Assembly (NCBI GenBank): GCA_028023455.1
Contig: JAQFVV010012670.1
Coordinates: 186,001 to 250,000 of the forward strand
Source of the DNA: Epiperipatus broadwayi
Lineage: Eukaryota; Onychophora; Udeonychophora; Euonychophora; Peripatidae
Length of the DNA stretch: 64,000 nucleotides
Reading direction: 5' to 3'
The notes beneath the pieces were generated by a model. That model had not been told where the DNA came from. It saw only the letters and a program-made list of their open reading frames with translations, and did no database searches. Of this stretch, positions 47,560-58,204 are shown piece by piece (the stretch's first letter is position 1; every line of letters begins with the position of its first letter). The translations under genes and the position numbers were made by a program.

Positions 47560-49200
47560 TTAAGAAACCCGAGTCCACCATCAAGACTTACACAAATAAT
47601 GGTCAGGGTGGAAGCTCTCCATCATTTATATTACTCTTATACAGGCAAAAACATTGTCTCCGTATGAAGATATTCATAAAAGAGCTTGGAAATCATATAG
47701 AAGTTAAAAAAGTTTTTCTGCAAAGAATGGCTGGTTTTACCATTTTCAAAAACCTTACAGATTTAAAAATATAACAATTCAAAAAGAAATTATAAATGCT
47801 GATTCTGTTGCTATTAACATTTTTCCTTTTGATAGAAGATGGAAGTTATATTCCCAAACAAATTCTAAATATTAATGAGACAGGTCTCAATTGTAAATGA
47901 ATATCATCCTGCACTTACATTTTGAAATGTAAAAACTGTTTCTGGCTTTAAAGCAACTGAAAGATTACAGTTTTATTTGTTGATTAAATAATCTATGGAG
48001 ATAAAAAAAATTAAAATCTTTATTGATTTATAAAAGTGAGACTTTTAGATCTCTGAAAAATATTTCCAAAGCAACATTACTACTTGTTTGAAAATGCATT
48101 TGCAAGGGAAAAAATCTGAATTAAGAGACATTTGAAGTGACTCGTTGAAAGATTATTTAGTATCAGAAATAAAAAAATGTTGTCACAATGAAAATCTAGA
48201 TTTTAAGGCCATGCTCATTTTGGATAATGTTGCAGCTCTTACCATAAATTTGGATCATATGCTAAAATTGTATTTTTGTCATCTTGAACTACATTTGATA
48301 TTCAACCCATGGATCAAAAAATAATCTGTTGTTTTAAAAGCCCATTCTTTATGCCATATGTTTAAAAAACTAATAAAAGAAACAAATATGAAAAATAAAA
48401 CAGTGTCTAAGATTACTAGATAAATTTCAATATTTTGGATTGCAATTAGTCTGACTTGGGAGATCATCATCATTTCATGTTTAATGAATAGGTGTTGAAA
48501 AAATTTACATCTTGAAGTTATCCATTCACATGAAATTATTAATAAATATTGGAATTGTAATTTTTGCAAAAAGTGTGGTATTTTGTGAATTAAAAGTGAT
48601 GTTCAAGAGTTACTAGAGTCATTCAATGCAGTATAATTCCCTACGAAGGAAAGATTAAAAATACTACAAATTAACTACAGCTTAGCATTGCTTTCAACCA
48701 GGCAGGTCATATTCATAGCACTAAATATAGCCAAATAATGAATATATAAAAGGTGATTGATATTTAAATTGATAGATTTGCATATTCCATTTGCATGATA
48801 GAGCAACACAATGGAATATGCAAATCTATCAATTTAAATATCAATCACCTTTTATATATTCATTCTCCTCTTCCTCCCCCTCACTTACAATTTTGACTTT
48901 ATTTAGTGCTATGAATATGACCTGCCCGGTTGAAAGCAGTGCTAAGCTGTAGTTAATTTGCAGTATTTATAATCTTTCCTTCGTAGCAAACTATGCTCTG
49001 TATTAAATTACTAAATAAAAAGGAAGTAAAGATTCTAGAGTTAATAGAGTCGTGTTCTTTGCAGTTAACAAATGAGCTCGAGAAATGGATTAAATGGCAA
49101 TTAAAAAATTAAAAATTGATGAAGCTGATAGAATTAGACATCAAGCAAGTTAGAGTTTATTATTAACAACTGTAGAATTTTTTAACTATCTAAAAAATGG
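47560..49200 (+). pseudogene. Tigger/pogo-type transposase pseudogene
   Basis: Heavily decayed DDE transposase on the plus strand. Legible blocks: KPESTIKTY near 47570; a SAKNGWFYHFQK block (about 47715-47750) matching the SKGWF-x-RF CENP-B-like DNA-binding end; YIPKQILNINETGL (about 47845-47888), where NINETG stands for NVDETG with the first catalytic Asp changed to Asn; FKAMLILDNVAA (about 48203-48238), with the second Asp in LDN; and PWIKK / LKAHSL near 48305-48345, matching QPMDQ and FKAYYL. The C-terminal tail resumes at about 49025 (ELEKWI) after a MITE inserted at 48644..48983. Many stops and frameshifts make it non-functional. Confidence 0.75.
48644..48983. mobile_element. TA-flanked MITE inside the Tigger pseudogene
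   Basis: A 340-bp element with long imperfect inverted arms starting CGAAGGAAAGATT and ending in its reverse complement AATCTTTCCTTCG. It is flanked by TA on both sides (48642..48643 and 48984..48985), the target of Tc1/mariner elements. The right arm has a 60-bp segment (CTCCTCTTCCTCCCCC region) lacking in the left. It carries no ORF. Confidence 0.85.
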
Positions 49201-49366
49201 CTTTAGCTTTATTAAAGAAAATGTCTTATTTTCTGAGTGATAGTCTAAGTTTGAATGTGAAATAAATAAAAAATATGTCAGTGTGCTACCAAGAATTTTT
49301 ATTTCAAAAAAATATTTGCAAAAAAAAAAAATGACAAGCTTTGACTGTTTTAAATCAAGAATATGA

Positions 49367-49463
49367 AGTTCAAGCATTGGTGGCTTTGTGGTTAGCATAG
49401 CTGTCTTCCAAACAGCTGGCCTGGGTTCGCTTCCCAGTCAACGCTTTGACACATGAAAAAAAA
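49367..49463 (+). repeat. tRNA-Gly(TCC)-like SINE copy
   Basis: The cloverleaf is almost intact: D-arm TTTGTGGTTAGCATAG, anticodon arm AGCTGT-CTTCCAA-ACAGCT with anticodon TCC, T-arm CTGGGTTCGCTTCCCAG, and acceptor GCATTGG with TCAACGC (two mismatches). It is followed by TTTGACACATG and an A-run, the same tail as the other SINEs. This copy therefore identifies tRNA-Gly(TCC) as the probable parent of the family. It is a SINE rather than a tRNA gene because of the shared tail and A-run. Confidence 0.8.
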
Positions 49464-50529
49464 CAACCAAGTTCTTTTCATTATGTCTTAAACTGTGAAG
49501 TTCTGCATCTTACTTAAATGTTTTTTTTTTTACAATGATTTATTTTTATAATTTAATTATCTCTTGCAAAATTTGTTTTTACTAAATTAATATACATATA
49601 TATAGTGAGCTACAATATTTGTGGTTTTGACTAATAATTTTATATATTGGTATATTGCACCCTGAAATTAATTAACTTTTATTTATACTATCTCCTTTTT
49701 TATACTTTTCTTGAACCAATCAAACATGATGAATCAGAGTCCTCTCCGGAATATTTGTAAATAAAAAAAATTTCATTCTTTTATACATACTCTCCTTGAT
49801 TCAAAATTTGTTACATCACAACTGTCAACCACAACATGAAAGTTTTAGGCAACCCTCTTTCATTATGCATATATTTTACAAACAACATTTGTTCATCAAA
49901 TCACTGGATTTACCACACCCTTTTGAAAATTTGATATTTATATATCTTATAAGTCTAATCTGTTTTGATTTTAGAGTTTAAATTTATTTACAAATATCTA
50001 CCTCTACTGTGCTACCCTTTCAATAGCCCACCTTCACAAATCTCACACAAAGAGGGAAGTTTTGTACACCCTACCACATTTTATGGGGCAATACAGCGAG
50101 GAATATATATATGTGTGTACAATAATAAGTGTTGATGAAATAGATTTCACCCAAGCAGATTTTAAATGCGGCACAATTTCACATTCTTATTAAAACATGA
50201 ATGTACAATGTGAAACTGCTTATACCCAAAGTTAGAACCCCGTTTATCCATTTTATAATACCTTGATAAAGTGCAAATATTACATCATATGGAATACATG
50301 TATATAACAGCTAATGACAATGATTATATAGCTAAGGGGAGTATTTGTTTAAAAAAAATGAGAAATTTGCTTGATTACACATATTCCATAAAAGTACATT
50401 AATTACTATACACCAACATAGCAGAGCTATACTTACTATTCCATAAGGTGGGCTGATAATAATAGTCTCCACCTCTTCTAAAAGCAAGAGATGTGCAGAA
50501 CACTTTAATCTCTGCTTGGTTATAATTTT
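49464..50529. other. AT-rich stretch, nothing recognised
   Basis: No feature seen. Confidence 0.5.
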
Positions 50530-50880
50530 CTATAATATAATGTTGGCATCAGTATGGGATTTGGGCTTTCCATCATCAGATTTTCAATGATATGGATGGC
50601 TGAAGAGTTGGAGGTTTGAGTAGATTGAAGCCTGTCCATTAAAGTGTGAGGATTTGCTATCTTAATATAAACTGAGCACTGATTATATATATGTGTGGGA
50701 GATGATAATCTGGACCAACTGATGATTGCTGGTTTAGCATGAAATACGTATATTGGTGATTATGTATCTTTTCTACATGTGTGCAGTCATGCGTATCAGT
50801 TGTATGAGATAGTGTCAGTAGTTGGTGGGTGCTTAAAAGTCTGAGTTCAAATCCCTTTATTTATAATGCAAACTTTAATT
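50530..50880 (+). repeat. Hammerhead repeat family C, best-preserved ribozyme
   Basis: From GGCATCAGTATGGGATTTGG through TTAATATAAACTGAGCACTG, the ribozyme (50705..50763), TTTTCTACATGTGTG, and a tRNA-like 3' part (TAGTTGGTGGGTGC and GAGTTCAAATCCC, 50817..50858). It is 5'-truncated relative to 54130. The B box GTTCAAATC fits the Pol III consensus exactly; the A box is imperfect and only about 20 bp away. Confidence 0.8.
50705..50763 (+). ncRNA. Hammerhead ribozyme, family C, complete type I
   Basis: Stem I has two helices: ATAATC (50705..50710) with GATTAT (50758..50763), and ACCAA (50714..50718) with TTGGT (50753..50757), separated by a TGG bulge on one side that could give the loop contact seen in fast hammerheads. 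Core CTGATGA 50719..50725. Stem II TTGCT/AGCAT closed by GGTTT, with the first pair mismatched. GAA 50741..50743. Stem III AUACGUAU 50744..50751, fully self-complementary. A at 50752 is the predicted cleavage position. All invariant core bases are present. This is the strongest ribozyme call in the window. Confidence 0.85.
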
Positions 50881-51704
50881 ATTACATAATATTTAGATAT
50901 ATTTTATTATAAGTTTGAGATAACATTAGATGATTAGTGCATGCAAGTCTTATACCATGTACTTTCATATACATGTATGTATAGAAAAAATGTGAACACT
51001 ATTGCAGATAACTATGACAGACATTAATCAAGATTGGATATATGATATAATAAGTAAAACTGTTGGATTTACAAACTTTTATCTATTTTGTAGATTATCT
51101 ACTGGTATTGCTAAACTCATCAATTCCTTGAGAAATGCTTTGATAATTAATTTTTTTTAAAAAAATCAATACAATATTGTATTTAACAAAAATAAACAGT
51201 TGGATTAAACAAAAGCCTGAAGATAGATTCCAATTTTTAAACTTCTACAATCCAGATGAATTATAAAAAAATGATTTACTGAAAAATGTCACCAACAAAG
51301 TGATCCATCTTCTTCTTTTTTTAATAAATGGAGACTTGTATTTTGACATTTAAAACAGTTGCTTATTAAAAGCTAATCCAATGTAAACACAAGAAGGAAC
51401 CCATACATAGTTAACTTAAAAAAAAAATTTTTCCCCAAAGTTTTAAATTTTTTTTAGGAAGGGGGTGAAGGGGATGGGGGTGATGAAAACATTTATTTTT
51501 AGATTTACAAAGAGAATAAACTCAGTAAAAAAAAAAAACACCTCATAATAAGAAATTAAAGAGAACCTGTCTTAATAATTATTAAACAAATTGATACATT
51601 ATCTCCAAAAATGCACATTATAGCCAATGTTTCCATATCAAAAATTTCCACCTATGTTTCTACATATGTAGCAATATATAATAAAGAGGTTAATTTGTCA
51701 ATAA

Positions 51705-51740
<36 letters not shown>

Positions 51741-53182
51741 AATTACAGAAAGAGTGAATAAACAAGTAATCAAAATCTGATAAAACATAATTAGGTGCAA
51801 ATAATATTGAGAAAAGAAAATTAAAGTGTGACTTTGAAAGTTAAAAGAAGTGAAAGATGTAATTCAAATGTCATTTTCATTCAAATACTCTTTACAGTGT
51901 GATATTTATTGTTCAATGGGTGTTATTAACAACTGTTCTGCATAATGAATGTATTATGATGTATTGTTAGGTTAGACACCATAGACATGTATGACTGATT
52001 GTTAATGTATTCAAACTATAAACTCAAATTGCATTCATGATACATAATAGGTACAATTGGAGTATTTTCTAAAATGGAATGTACATGCACCAAGTTCTTA
52101 GAGTTCATCTAAGAAAAAGAAGTTCACACCAAAATGCATGCAAGTTAAAAGAGAGTAGCTTGAAATTTTTTAAAATTGGTATAATGTTTATGATGTGATA
52201 GATTTAAATGAAGACTATACTCTCAAATCTGAAATTTGATTTGGTTATATAGAGATCCGAGTTAATGTTTGTTCCTTACATTGTTTCATTTGTATTGTTC
52301 TGCAATATTTCTCTAGCCAGGATTTAATTTCTAAGAATTTGAAATATTGAAGTTCTTAGAAAAATAAATTTTGCCAATGTATTACACATAAAATATAGCG
52401 TGAAAATTAGTTGCTGTAATAAATCAATAATAATAAATAGTATTAACACGCTTCAACATAAAATTATACCACTTATGCAAACAAAATAAAAAATATATTG
52501 TACTACTTTACTTTAACCCTCTTTTAATTTATGAATCTTCCAAACAAAATACCAAGTGACAAGAGAGCTAAAAGATATGAAAAAAATCAAACAAATTATA
52601 TTCATTACAATTTAAGAATTGTTTTAAGGCACTAATTTTTAACATTTAAAAAAAAACTGTGTGCAATAACAAATAGTTTTTGAACTTCCTACATCTATGT
52701 AAAGTTCTCTGTCCAAATGCAAGTTCAAATAACTTCCACAGAATATTATAACTAAGGGTGATTGTAGTTGGAGATAATTTTATCCCAGCATTTCAGATTT
52801 AGAATTACATAAAAAATAATGAAGTCCTTCGCAAATAAAAAAAAACAACTTATAAGGATTTTAATACAATTCACTGAATATGCTACTAACAGACTCAATC
52901 AGAAAATATCACCTATGAGCATCTCAATATAAAATTATCAAGAAATATGAATCTGTAATGCTATCTATACAAATAAAGGAATTATTTGTTGTTGTTTTTT
53001 AAACCTTATTTTGGAATTCTTTTAAATATTTATGAATATTCCCCAAAACGAAAAAATCCTAAAAACCAAAGAGGTACTGAATCTGAGGTTCAGCAAGCTT
53101 GAAGATACACAGAAGTTGTGGTTTGGTCAAAATTAGGCTCAGACTCTTAACCAATTTTAGTACCTTTCCTGCTTAAAACATT
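50881..53182. other. AT-rich stretch with simple repeats
   Basis: G-rich run near 51460..51482 and a (CA)n(GA)n microsatellite at 51703..51741. No other feature. Confidence 0.5.
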
Positions 53183-53198
53183 ATTACTGAATATCTTT

Positions 53199-53300
53199 TT
53201 TTTCATATGTCAGAGCATCGTCCGGGAAGCGAACCCATGACAACTGTCTGAAAGCTTGCTTGCAAGGCAGCTGCATTGAGCTGTCAGCTACCAACGCTTG
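53199..53300 (-). repeat. tRNA-derived SINE with 16-bp target duplication
   Basis: Same family as 583..701, reversed. Direct repeats ATTACTGAATATCTTT at 53183..53198 and 53301..53316 are identical. The tRNA region has several changes (GAGCTGTCAGCTACC). Confidence 0.9.
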
Positions 53301-53485
53301 ATTACTGAATATCTTTAATTTGAAAAAATGTTAAAGCTGACAATTTGTGGTAATTCTAAAAAAGACCCATCTATTATTTAAAGTACAACTTCTTTCTACT
53401 TATTTATTGCGTTTATTTTAGTTATATACTATTTTAATTAAATAAATACACACTTCATGAATTTATTTTTTTTAAAAAGGCATAT

Positions 53486-53590
53486 GGTTTTATTGCTGTG
53501 TGGAAGTTCATAAGAAGTCCCAAGTACCAGAATCGACCCTGAAACCTCCCAATCCTAAGTTGGATGCTTTACCATTCAGGGCATGAATTT
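53486..53590 (-). repeat. Second tRNA-like SINE family, copy 2
   Basis: The reverse complement reads GAATGGTAAAGCATCC (A-box-like), then CAGGGTCGATTCTGG (B box), then ACTTCTTATGAACTTCC. It shares the tail with 39165..39252. The parent tRNA is not clear. Confidence 0.55.
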
Positions 53591-53924
53591 TATAAGATTT
53601 CCATGGAAAACTTCAATGCTTCTGTAAATCTTTTAATTGTTCCTGTCTGTAAACTTATAATTTCTGATATTCATTTTTTTTTAATGATTTCAGAAAAAAA
53701 AAAAAAAAACATTAAATATGTTTCACATTAGATTGTTATTTAAATAATTTTCAGATTCAATGCCATTTAGAAAAAATATTATATAATAGATAACCATTTA
53801 GTTAATAATTTTCTTGTATAGTCACATTCCATAATTTATGTGTGATTATATTACATATTTTATCCAATAAGCCCCCCCCCCCAGTTTTCCATAAAACAAT
53901 GCAAATAACAAATGCCTATTATGA

Positions 53925-54590
53925 GTGCTGGTTTAGCATGAAATATGTACATTGGTGATTATTTATCTTTTCTACATGTGTGTGATCATGTATATCAGTT
54001 GCATAAGATAGTGTGGATAGTTGATGGGTGCTTGAAAGTCTAAGTTCAAATCCCCTATATTTACAATTAAACCCCAGGTTTTATGAAGAGTGCCTAGTTT
54101 TCAAATATTTACATATGAAGCTTGTATCATGCCCATCCCTCTTCTGTGTATTTAAATGGATAAGGTCCTATACATGAGAGGTCAGAGTGACTTCAGGTCG
54201 ACATGGGCATGATGATAATCAGCATGGAATTTGGGCTTTTCATCATCAGATTTTCAATTATAGGGGATGGCTGGAGAGTTGGAATAGATTGAAGCTTGTC
54301 CATTAAAGTGTGAAAATTTGCTATCTTAATATAAAACTGAGTACTGATTATATATATATGTGGGTGTGGGAGATGATAATCTGGATCAACTGATGAGTGC
54401 TGGTTTAGCATGAAATACGCATATTGGTGATTATTTATCTTTTCTACATGTGTGTGGTCATGGATATCGGTGATTATTCACCTTTTCTACATGTGTGTGG
54501 TCATGGATATCAGTTGCATGAGATAGTGTGGATAGTTGGTGGGTGCTTGAAAGTCTGAGTTCAAATCCCCTATATTTATATCTATTATCA
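53925..54590 (+). mobile_element. Family C tandem (about 1.4 units), retrozyme-like
   Basis: The first unit starts abruptly inside the ribozyme core (ATGAGTGCTGG, 53931) and continues to a full second ribozyme at 54376..54434. The predicted cleavage sites are 53951/53952 and 54423/54424, 472 nt apart; this would be the monomer. Order within the monomer: ribozyme 3' part, TTTTCTACATGTGTG, tRNA-like box (TTCAAATCCCC near 54044), spacer, CTCTTCTGTGTATTTAAATGG, CATCATCAGATTTTCAAT, CTTAATATAAAACTGAG, ribozyme 5' part. After the second ribozyme a 43-bp segment is duplicated (TGATTATT-CACCTTTTCTACATG). Tandem, ORF-less, ribozyme-delimited units are the hallmark of retrozymes, which are thought to be copied by the machinery of Penelope-like elements. 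Confidence 0.8.
54376..54434 (+). ncRNA. Hammerhead ribozyme, family C
   Basis: Outer stem I ATAATC/GATTAT, inner stem I ATCAA/TTGGT (one G-U), core CTGATGA 54390..54396, stem II GTGCT/AGCAT (a better pairing than at 50705), GAA, stem III AUACGCAU with one A-C mismatch in the middle, A at 54423 before the cut. All core bases are intact. Confidence 0.8.
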
Positions 54591-55639
54591 GTAAATGTAA
54601 GAATTATTTTTTTTTAAATATATATATATCCCTATGGTGATTCTTAATTTAGTTTTACTTTTCCGAAAAAGCTTTCCCAGATACTAACGATTGATAAGTC
54701 TCATTAAAGATAATAAAACCCGTAAGTTCCTTTAATATAAATATTTTGAAAAGTTACTTATATTGATAAATCTACAGGGTCTGAAAAAACATATGAGACA
54801 AAACTCCAAAAGACAGATCAATGATGTAGCTTTAACATAAATTTATTAAGAGAATGCACCCACTAGAATGGTAAAATAGAAATATACTTTAGTTCAAACT
54901 AAAAATACTGGAGATACTCAGAATTCTCACATGATTAAGTTCACCACCATACAATTGTAAATTATTTATTAAAGTTATTTGGGATGAATCTCTAAACGGA
55001 AGATAAAGCACAGTCAATGCAGGATTGCAATGCTACAAACATCGGCTTTGTGTGTTTTTTAGCAATCCATATGCTAAATAAATATTCTTAATAAAAATAG
55101 ATTTAAAAAAAAAAAGCTAGTTAATAGAGAAAAAAAAGTAATAAGCAATTATGGTATCACAGAATTTATATTAATCAAACGGTTAGTCAATTGCTAATCA
55201 TAATAACGTTAGCATAAAAGTGATTGGTCAAACTTGATCTAACTTCAATCGAGAAATCTATTGATTGGCTCTACATTTTGCCCATCTATCACATAAAAAA
55301 GATTAGTTATTTTATTGTCTTATCTATTTACCCATTATCCACACATGCCAATATATACATACATCTAAATAAAAATTGCTATATAAATGCATTATTATGG
55401 AGGTATACGTTAAAAGATAGTATATAAAAGTAATGAATAATGTTTTCAAGTACATAATAAACATGCATAAATGAGTTTTAAAAGTTGTTTTCCTCTAAGC
55501 AAAATCATCACCATTTTTATATATATAATTTATTAAGTAGATTTTGATAGCTATTGCTTTTTTTTTTAATGGTCAGTTTAAAACTTGTTTTAAAATGAAT
55601 TGATATTTTTTTTGCTCCTCTTTTATCCTTTTACCCCTA
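54591..55639. other. AT-rich stretch, nothing recognised
   Basis: No feature seen. Confidence 0.5.
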
Positions 55640-55671
55640 CTTGGCCACCAGTTTTTAAAAGATTTATTTGT

Positions 55672-55923
55672 TCAAGTAGCCATAGAGGGTGAAGCTAAGT
55701 AACAAGATGGCTTGGTACATAGTAGCTCCTGCAGAGTCCTATTAATCCAGAGTCTCTGGACTTGGTCTCCAGATGTCAGGTACCAGGAGAGCACAGCTGG
55801 GATATCAGTCTCATCCATCTTGTCACAAAGAAAGCCAAGAAAAGATGACACCCATGGTCCTGCCCAAATCTCTCTCTGAGAGGGCAAGGAGACAAGAATG
55901 TGTATTGCTGATTTTGTTGTCAA
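55672..55923 (-). CDS. Unrecognised open frame in a GC-richer island
   Basis: Minus-strand frame of about 83 codons without an ATG at its start. The block 55680..55880 is clearly GC-richer than its surroundings. It contains REIWAGPWVSSFLGFLCDKM and DETDIPAVLSWYLTSGDQ, then RLWINRTLQELL. A pyrimidine-rich tract ending CCCTCTCAG precedes GAGAGATTTGGG, a possible 3' splice site near 55878. I recognise no family. It might be an exon, an old retrocopy or a transposon fragment; no donor site is obvious before the stop at 55672. Confidence 0.25.
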   Translation of the reverse strand: MTTKSAIHILVSLPSQREIWAGPWVSSFLGFLCDKMDETDIPAVLSWYLTSGDQVQRLWINRTLQELLCTKPSCYLASPSMAT

Positions 55924-55960
55924 GATGCATTTTCTTTAAGAAGGGCTCTATTTTTACTGC

Positions 55961-57125
55961 CAATAATTTTTTTTTCCCTTGGACAGACACTTGACATTTT
56001 TAAAAGGACATTTAAGCAAAAAAAAAACCTATCTAAACTCTGAATAAAAAGATTTTTCTATCCCACTGATGGTTTAAAGTAATAGCTTCCTAAATACTCT
56101 AGCTTTATGCTAAAATTCAGGAATTTCTTTTTATTGCATTTAAAAGGAATCCACCCCCCCCCACACACACACACACACACACAACAAAACAGTCAATATT
56201 ACAAAGAATTATAAAGGATATTGTATTAAAAGAATATTATAACTTTTTTTGGTTGTGATAGTTTAGTTTTTGAAGAATCTTAACTTCATAGATAAAGATA
56301 CTGACAAATATTAAAAATTTGGTAGGATAAATTATTCAAAGTGTTAACTTTTATTTTAGACAAATATAACTTAACTATTCATAACAATTTTTTTATGTGA
56401 AAGGTATGTGCATATGTGGACACTTCCATAATCTTATTTACATAAGATGAAAAAATCAATCTTAACTATATACAAAAGTGAAAGAGGCACATAGTATAGT
56501 AATATCACACCCACTTGCCATGCTAATGTTTTGGGTTCAAATTCAGATTACATAAAACTTGAGCATTGTTTCAATTAGCAACGATTTTTATTTCAGGTAG
56601 GCAACCCATGGCAACTTGGGCTAACCATCCAATATTGATCAGTAAATGTGTTATCTGGCAATTCTTAGCAAGAGGGTAAAAACAAAAATAAAAATATCAA
56701 ACTTGCAAGCCTGATCAATAATTCCTTTTCTATTATTTTTCCTTTGAGAAGAAGTTGGGAGTTATTTACAAATTGTTTTAACAAAAAAAGCAAAAAAAAA
56801 AGCTATTGATTACCAAATGTCTCAGGTATGTTGTGAAAACCATCACTAAACAAAAACTATGAATGCTTTATTTAGCTTGAATTTTCAAAAGACTATTTCC
56901 TAACAAGCCAATGCTGATTATTGACCATTATTAGTCCTGCTATTGTAATTTTGGTTTGTATTCCTACTATTTCAAAAAACTAATTATTCTTCTAGCTCTA
57001 AATTTAATATTAGATAATAATTATAATAGCCATTTAAAGAACTAATAGAACATTCTGCCACTGCCATCCAATCCATTACTTACTATACCAAATTCAAACT
57101 TGGAATATGGAGAATTTATTATACA
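55961..57125. other. AT-rich stretch with a weak tRNA-like piece
   Basis: C-run and (CA)n at 56151..56182. At 56490..56560 TAGTATAGTAATATC, CTTGCCATG and TTTTGGGTTCAAATTC recall a decayed tRNA-Gly(GCC)-like SINE head; there is no clear tail. No other feature. Confidence 0.4.
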
Positions 57126-57365
57126 TTATGAATGTGTAACATAAATTATTACCCCATGCAATTTACACAAAAGAAAATGTATTTAAAAGTTAAAGATTGT
57201 GAAATTTATGAATGTGTAACATAAATTATTACCCCATGCAATTTACACAAAAGAAAATGTATTTAAAAGTTAAAGATTGTGAAATTTATGAATGTGTAAC
57301 ATAAATTATTACCCCATGCAATTTACACAAAAGTAAATGTATTTAAAAGTTAAAAGATTGTAAGA
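57126..57365. repeat. Tandem repeat, 80-bp unit x3
   Basis: ATGAATGTGTAACATAAATT recurs at 57128, 57208 and 57288; units differ by one or two bases (AAAGAAAATG becomes AAAGTAAATG in the third). No coding content. Confidence 0.9.
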
Positions 57366-57814
57366 TTAAATTTCAATCTATTATTTCCGGAGCTCAAATA
57401 AAACATGATCTCCAGAATAGCCAATCACAAGATCATTTACTTTTGAAATACAATAAATTCAATACTAATTTTACATAAAATTATTTCAACACATTTGTTT
57501 CAATTTAATCATAATTTATATTTCTGTGTTTTACACATATCTTTAAAAAAAAAAAAAAAATACTGCTAACGATATTTAATAGCAGTAAACAATTCCTACA
57601 CCTGTCTAAAGTAAACATGAAAAACATCAGATACATGCCTGTATTAATAAACGCATATAATATATATTAAAAGTAAAATGAATCATATGACAAAATGAGT
57701 TTTCAAATGGTGTTAGTACCTCCCCTGTTTGCCCACAGTAGTCTATTGTTTTTAACAATTTCAATTTTTGAAAACTGTTTCTCTTTTATTCAATGCTCTT
57801 TTCTCTATTTCTGA
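57366..57814. other. AT-rich stretch, nothing recognised
   Basis: A-run at 57545..57560 only. Confidence 0.5.
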
Positions 57815-57905
57815 ACTACAGAGGCAAAATTCCCAGTACAATAACACCACTCAGTGCAATCCAGGATGCAGGAAGGTTTGTGCATAAAGAAAAATAACCG
57901 TGATG
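57815..57905 (-). repeat. Family B 3' end fragment, minus strand
   Basis: GAGGCAAAATTCCCAGTACA, CACCACTCAGTGCAATCC and GGAAGGTTTGTGCATAAA match 21110..21190; the ribozyme part is missing and the ATGTTTAGT end follows directly, implying an internal deletion. Confidence 0.65.
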
Positions 57906-58204
57906 TTTAGTGATTTAACACTTCTGAACTAATATTCTTTTGATATCTAATTTTCATTATATCATTATATGTTATAAAAATTTTGAAAATTTTATATTTA
58001 TGGCAATTAATTATATTAAATCTAATACAAATCAAGTTTACAGCTTCCAAAAAGTCTTGTGGTACAAACACTATAACCAAGTAATACGGAAAAGACTCAA
58101 ATATCACTAGTAAAATTCTACAATATTATTTAAATTACCTGATATTTAACTTTACTATGATTATAATCAAATGCATATAATAGAAATTTAAATTAATTAC
58201 CTGA
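57906..58204. other. AT-rich stretch, nothing recognised
   Basis: No feature seen. Confidence 0.5.

Noticed and set aside
48279-48569. Minus-strand 96-codon ORF
   Set aside because: Antisense to the Tigger pseudogene, whose plus-strand blocks are recognisable.
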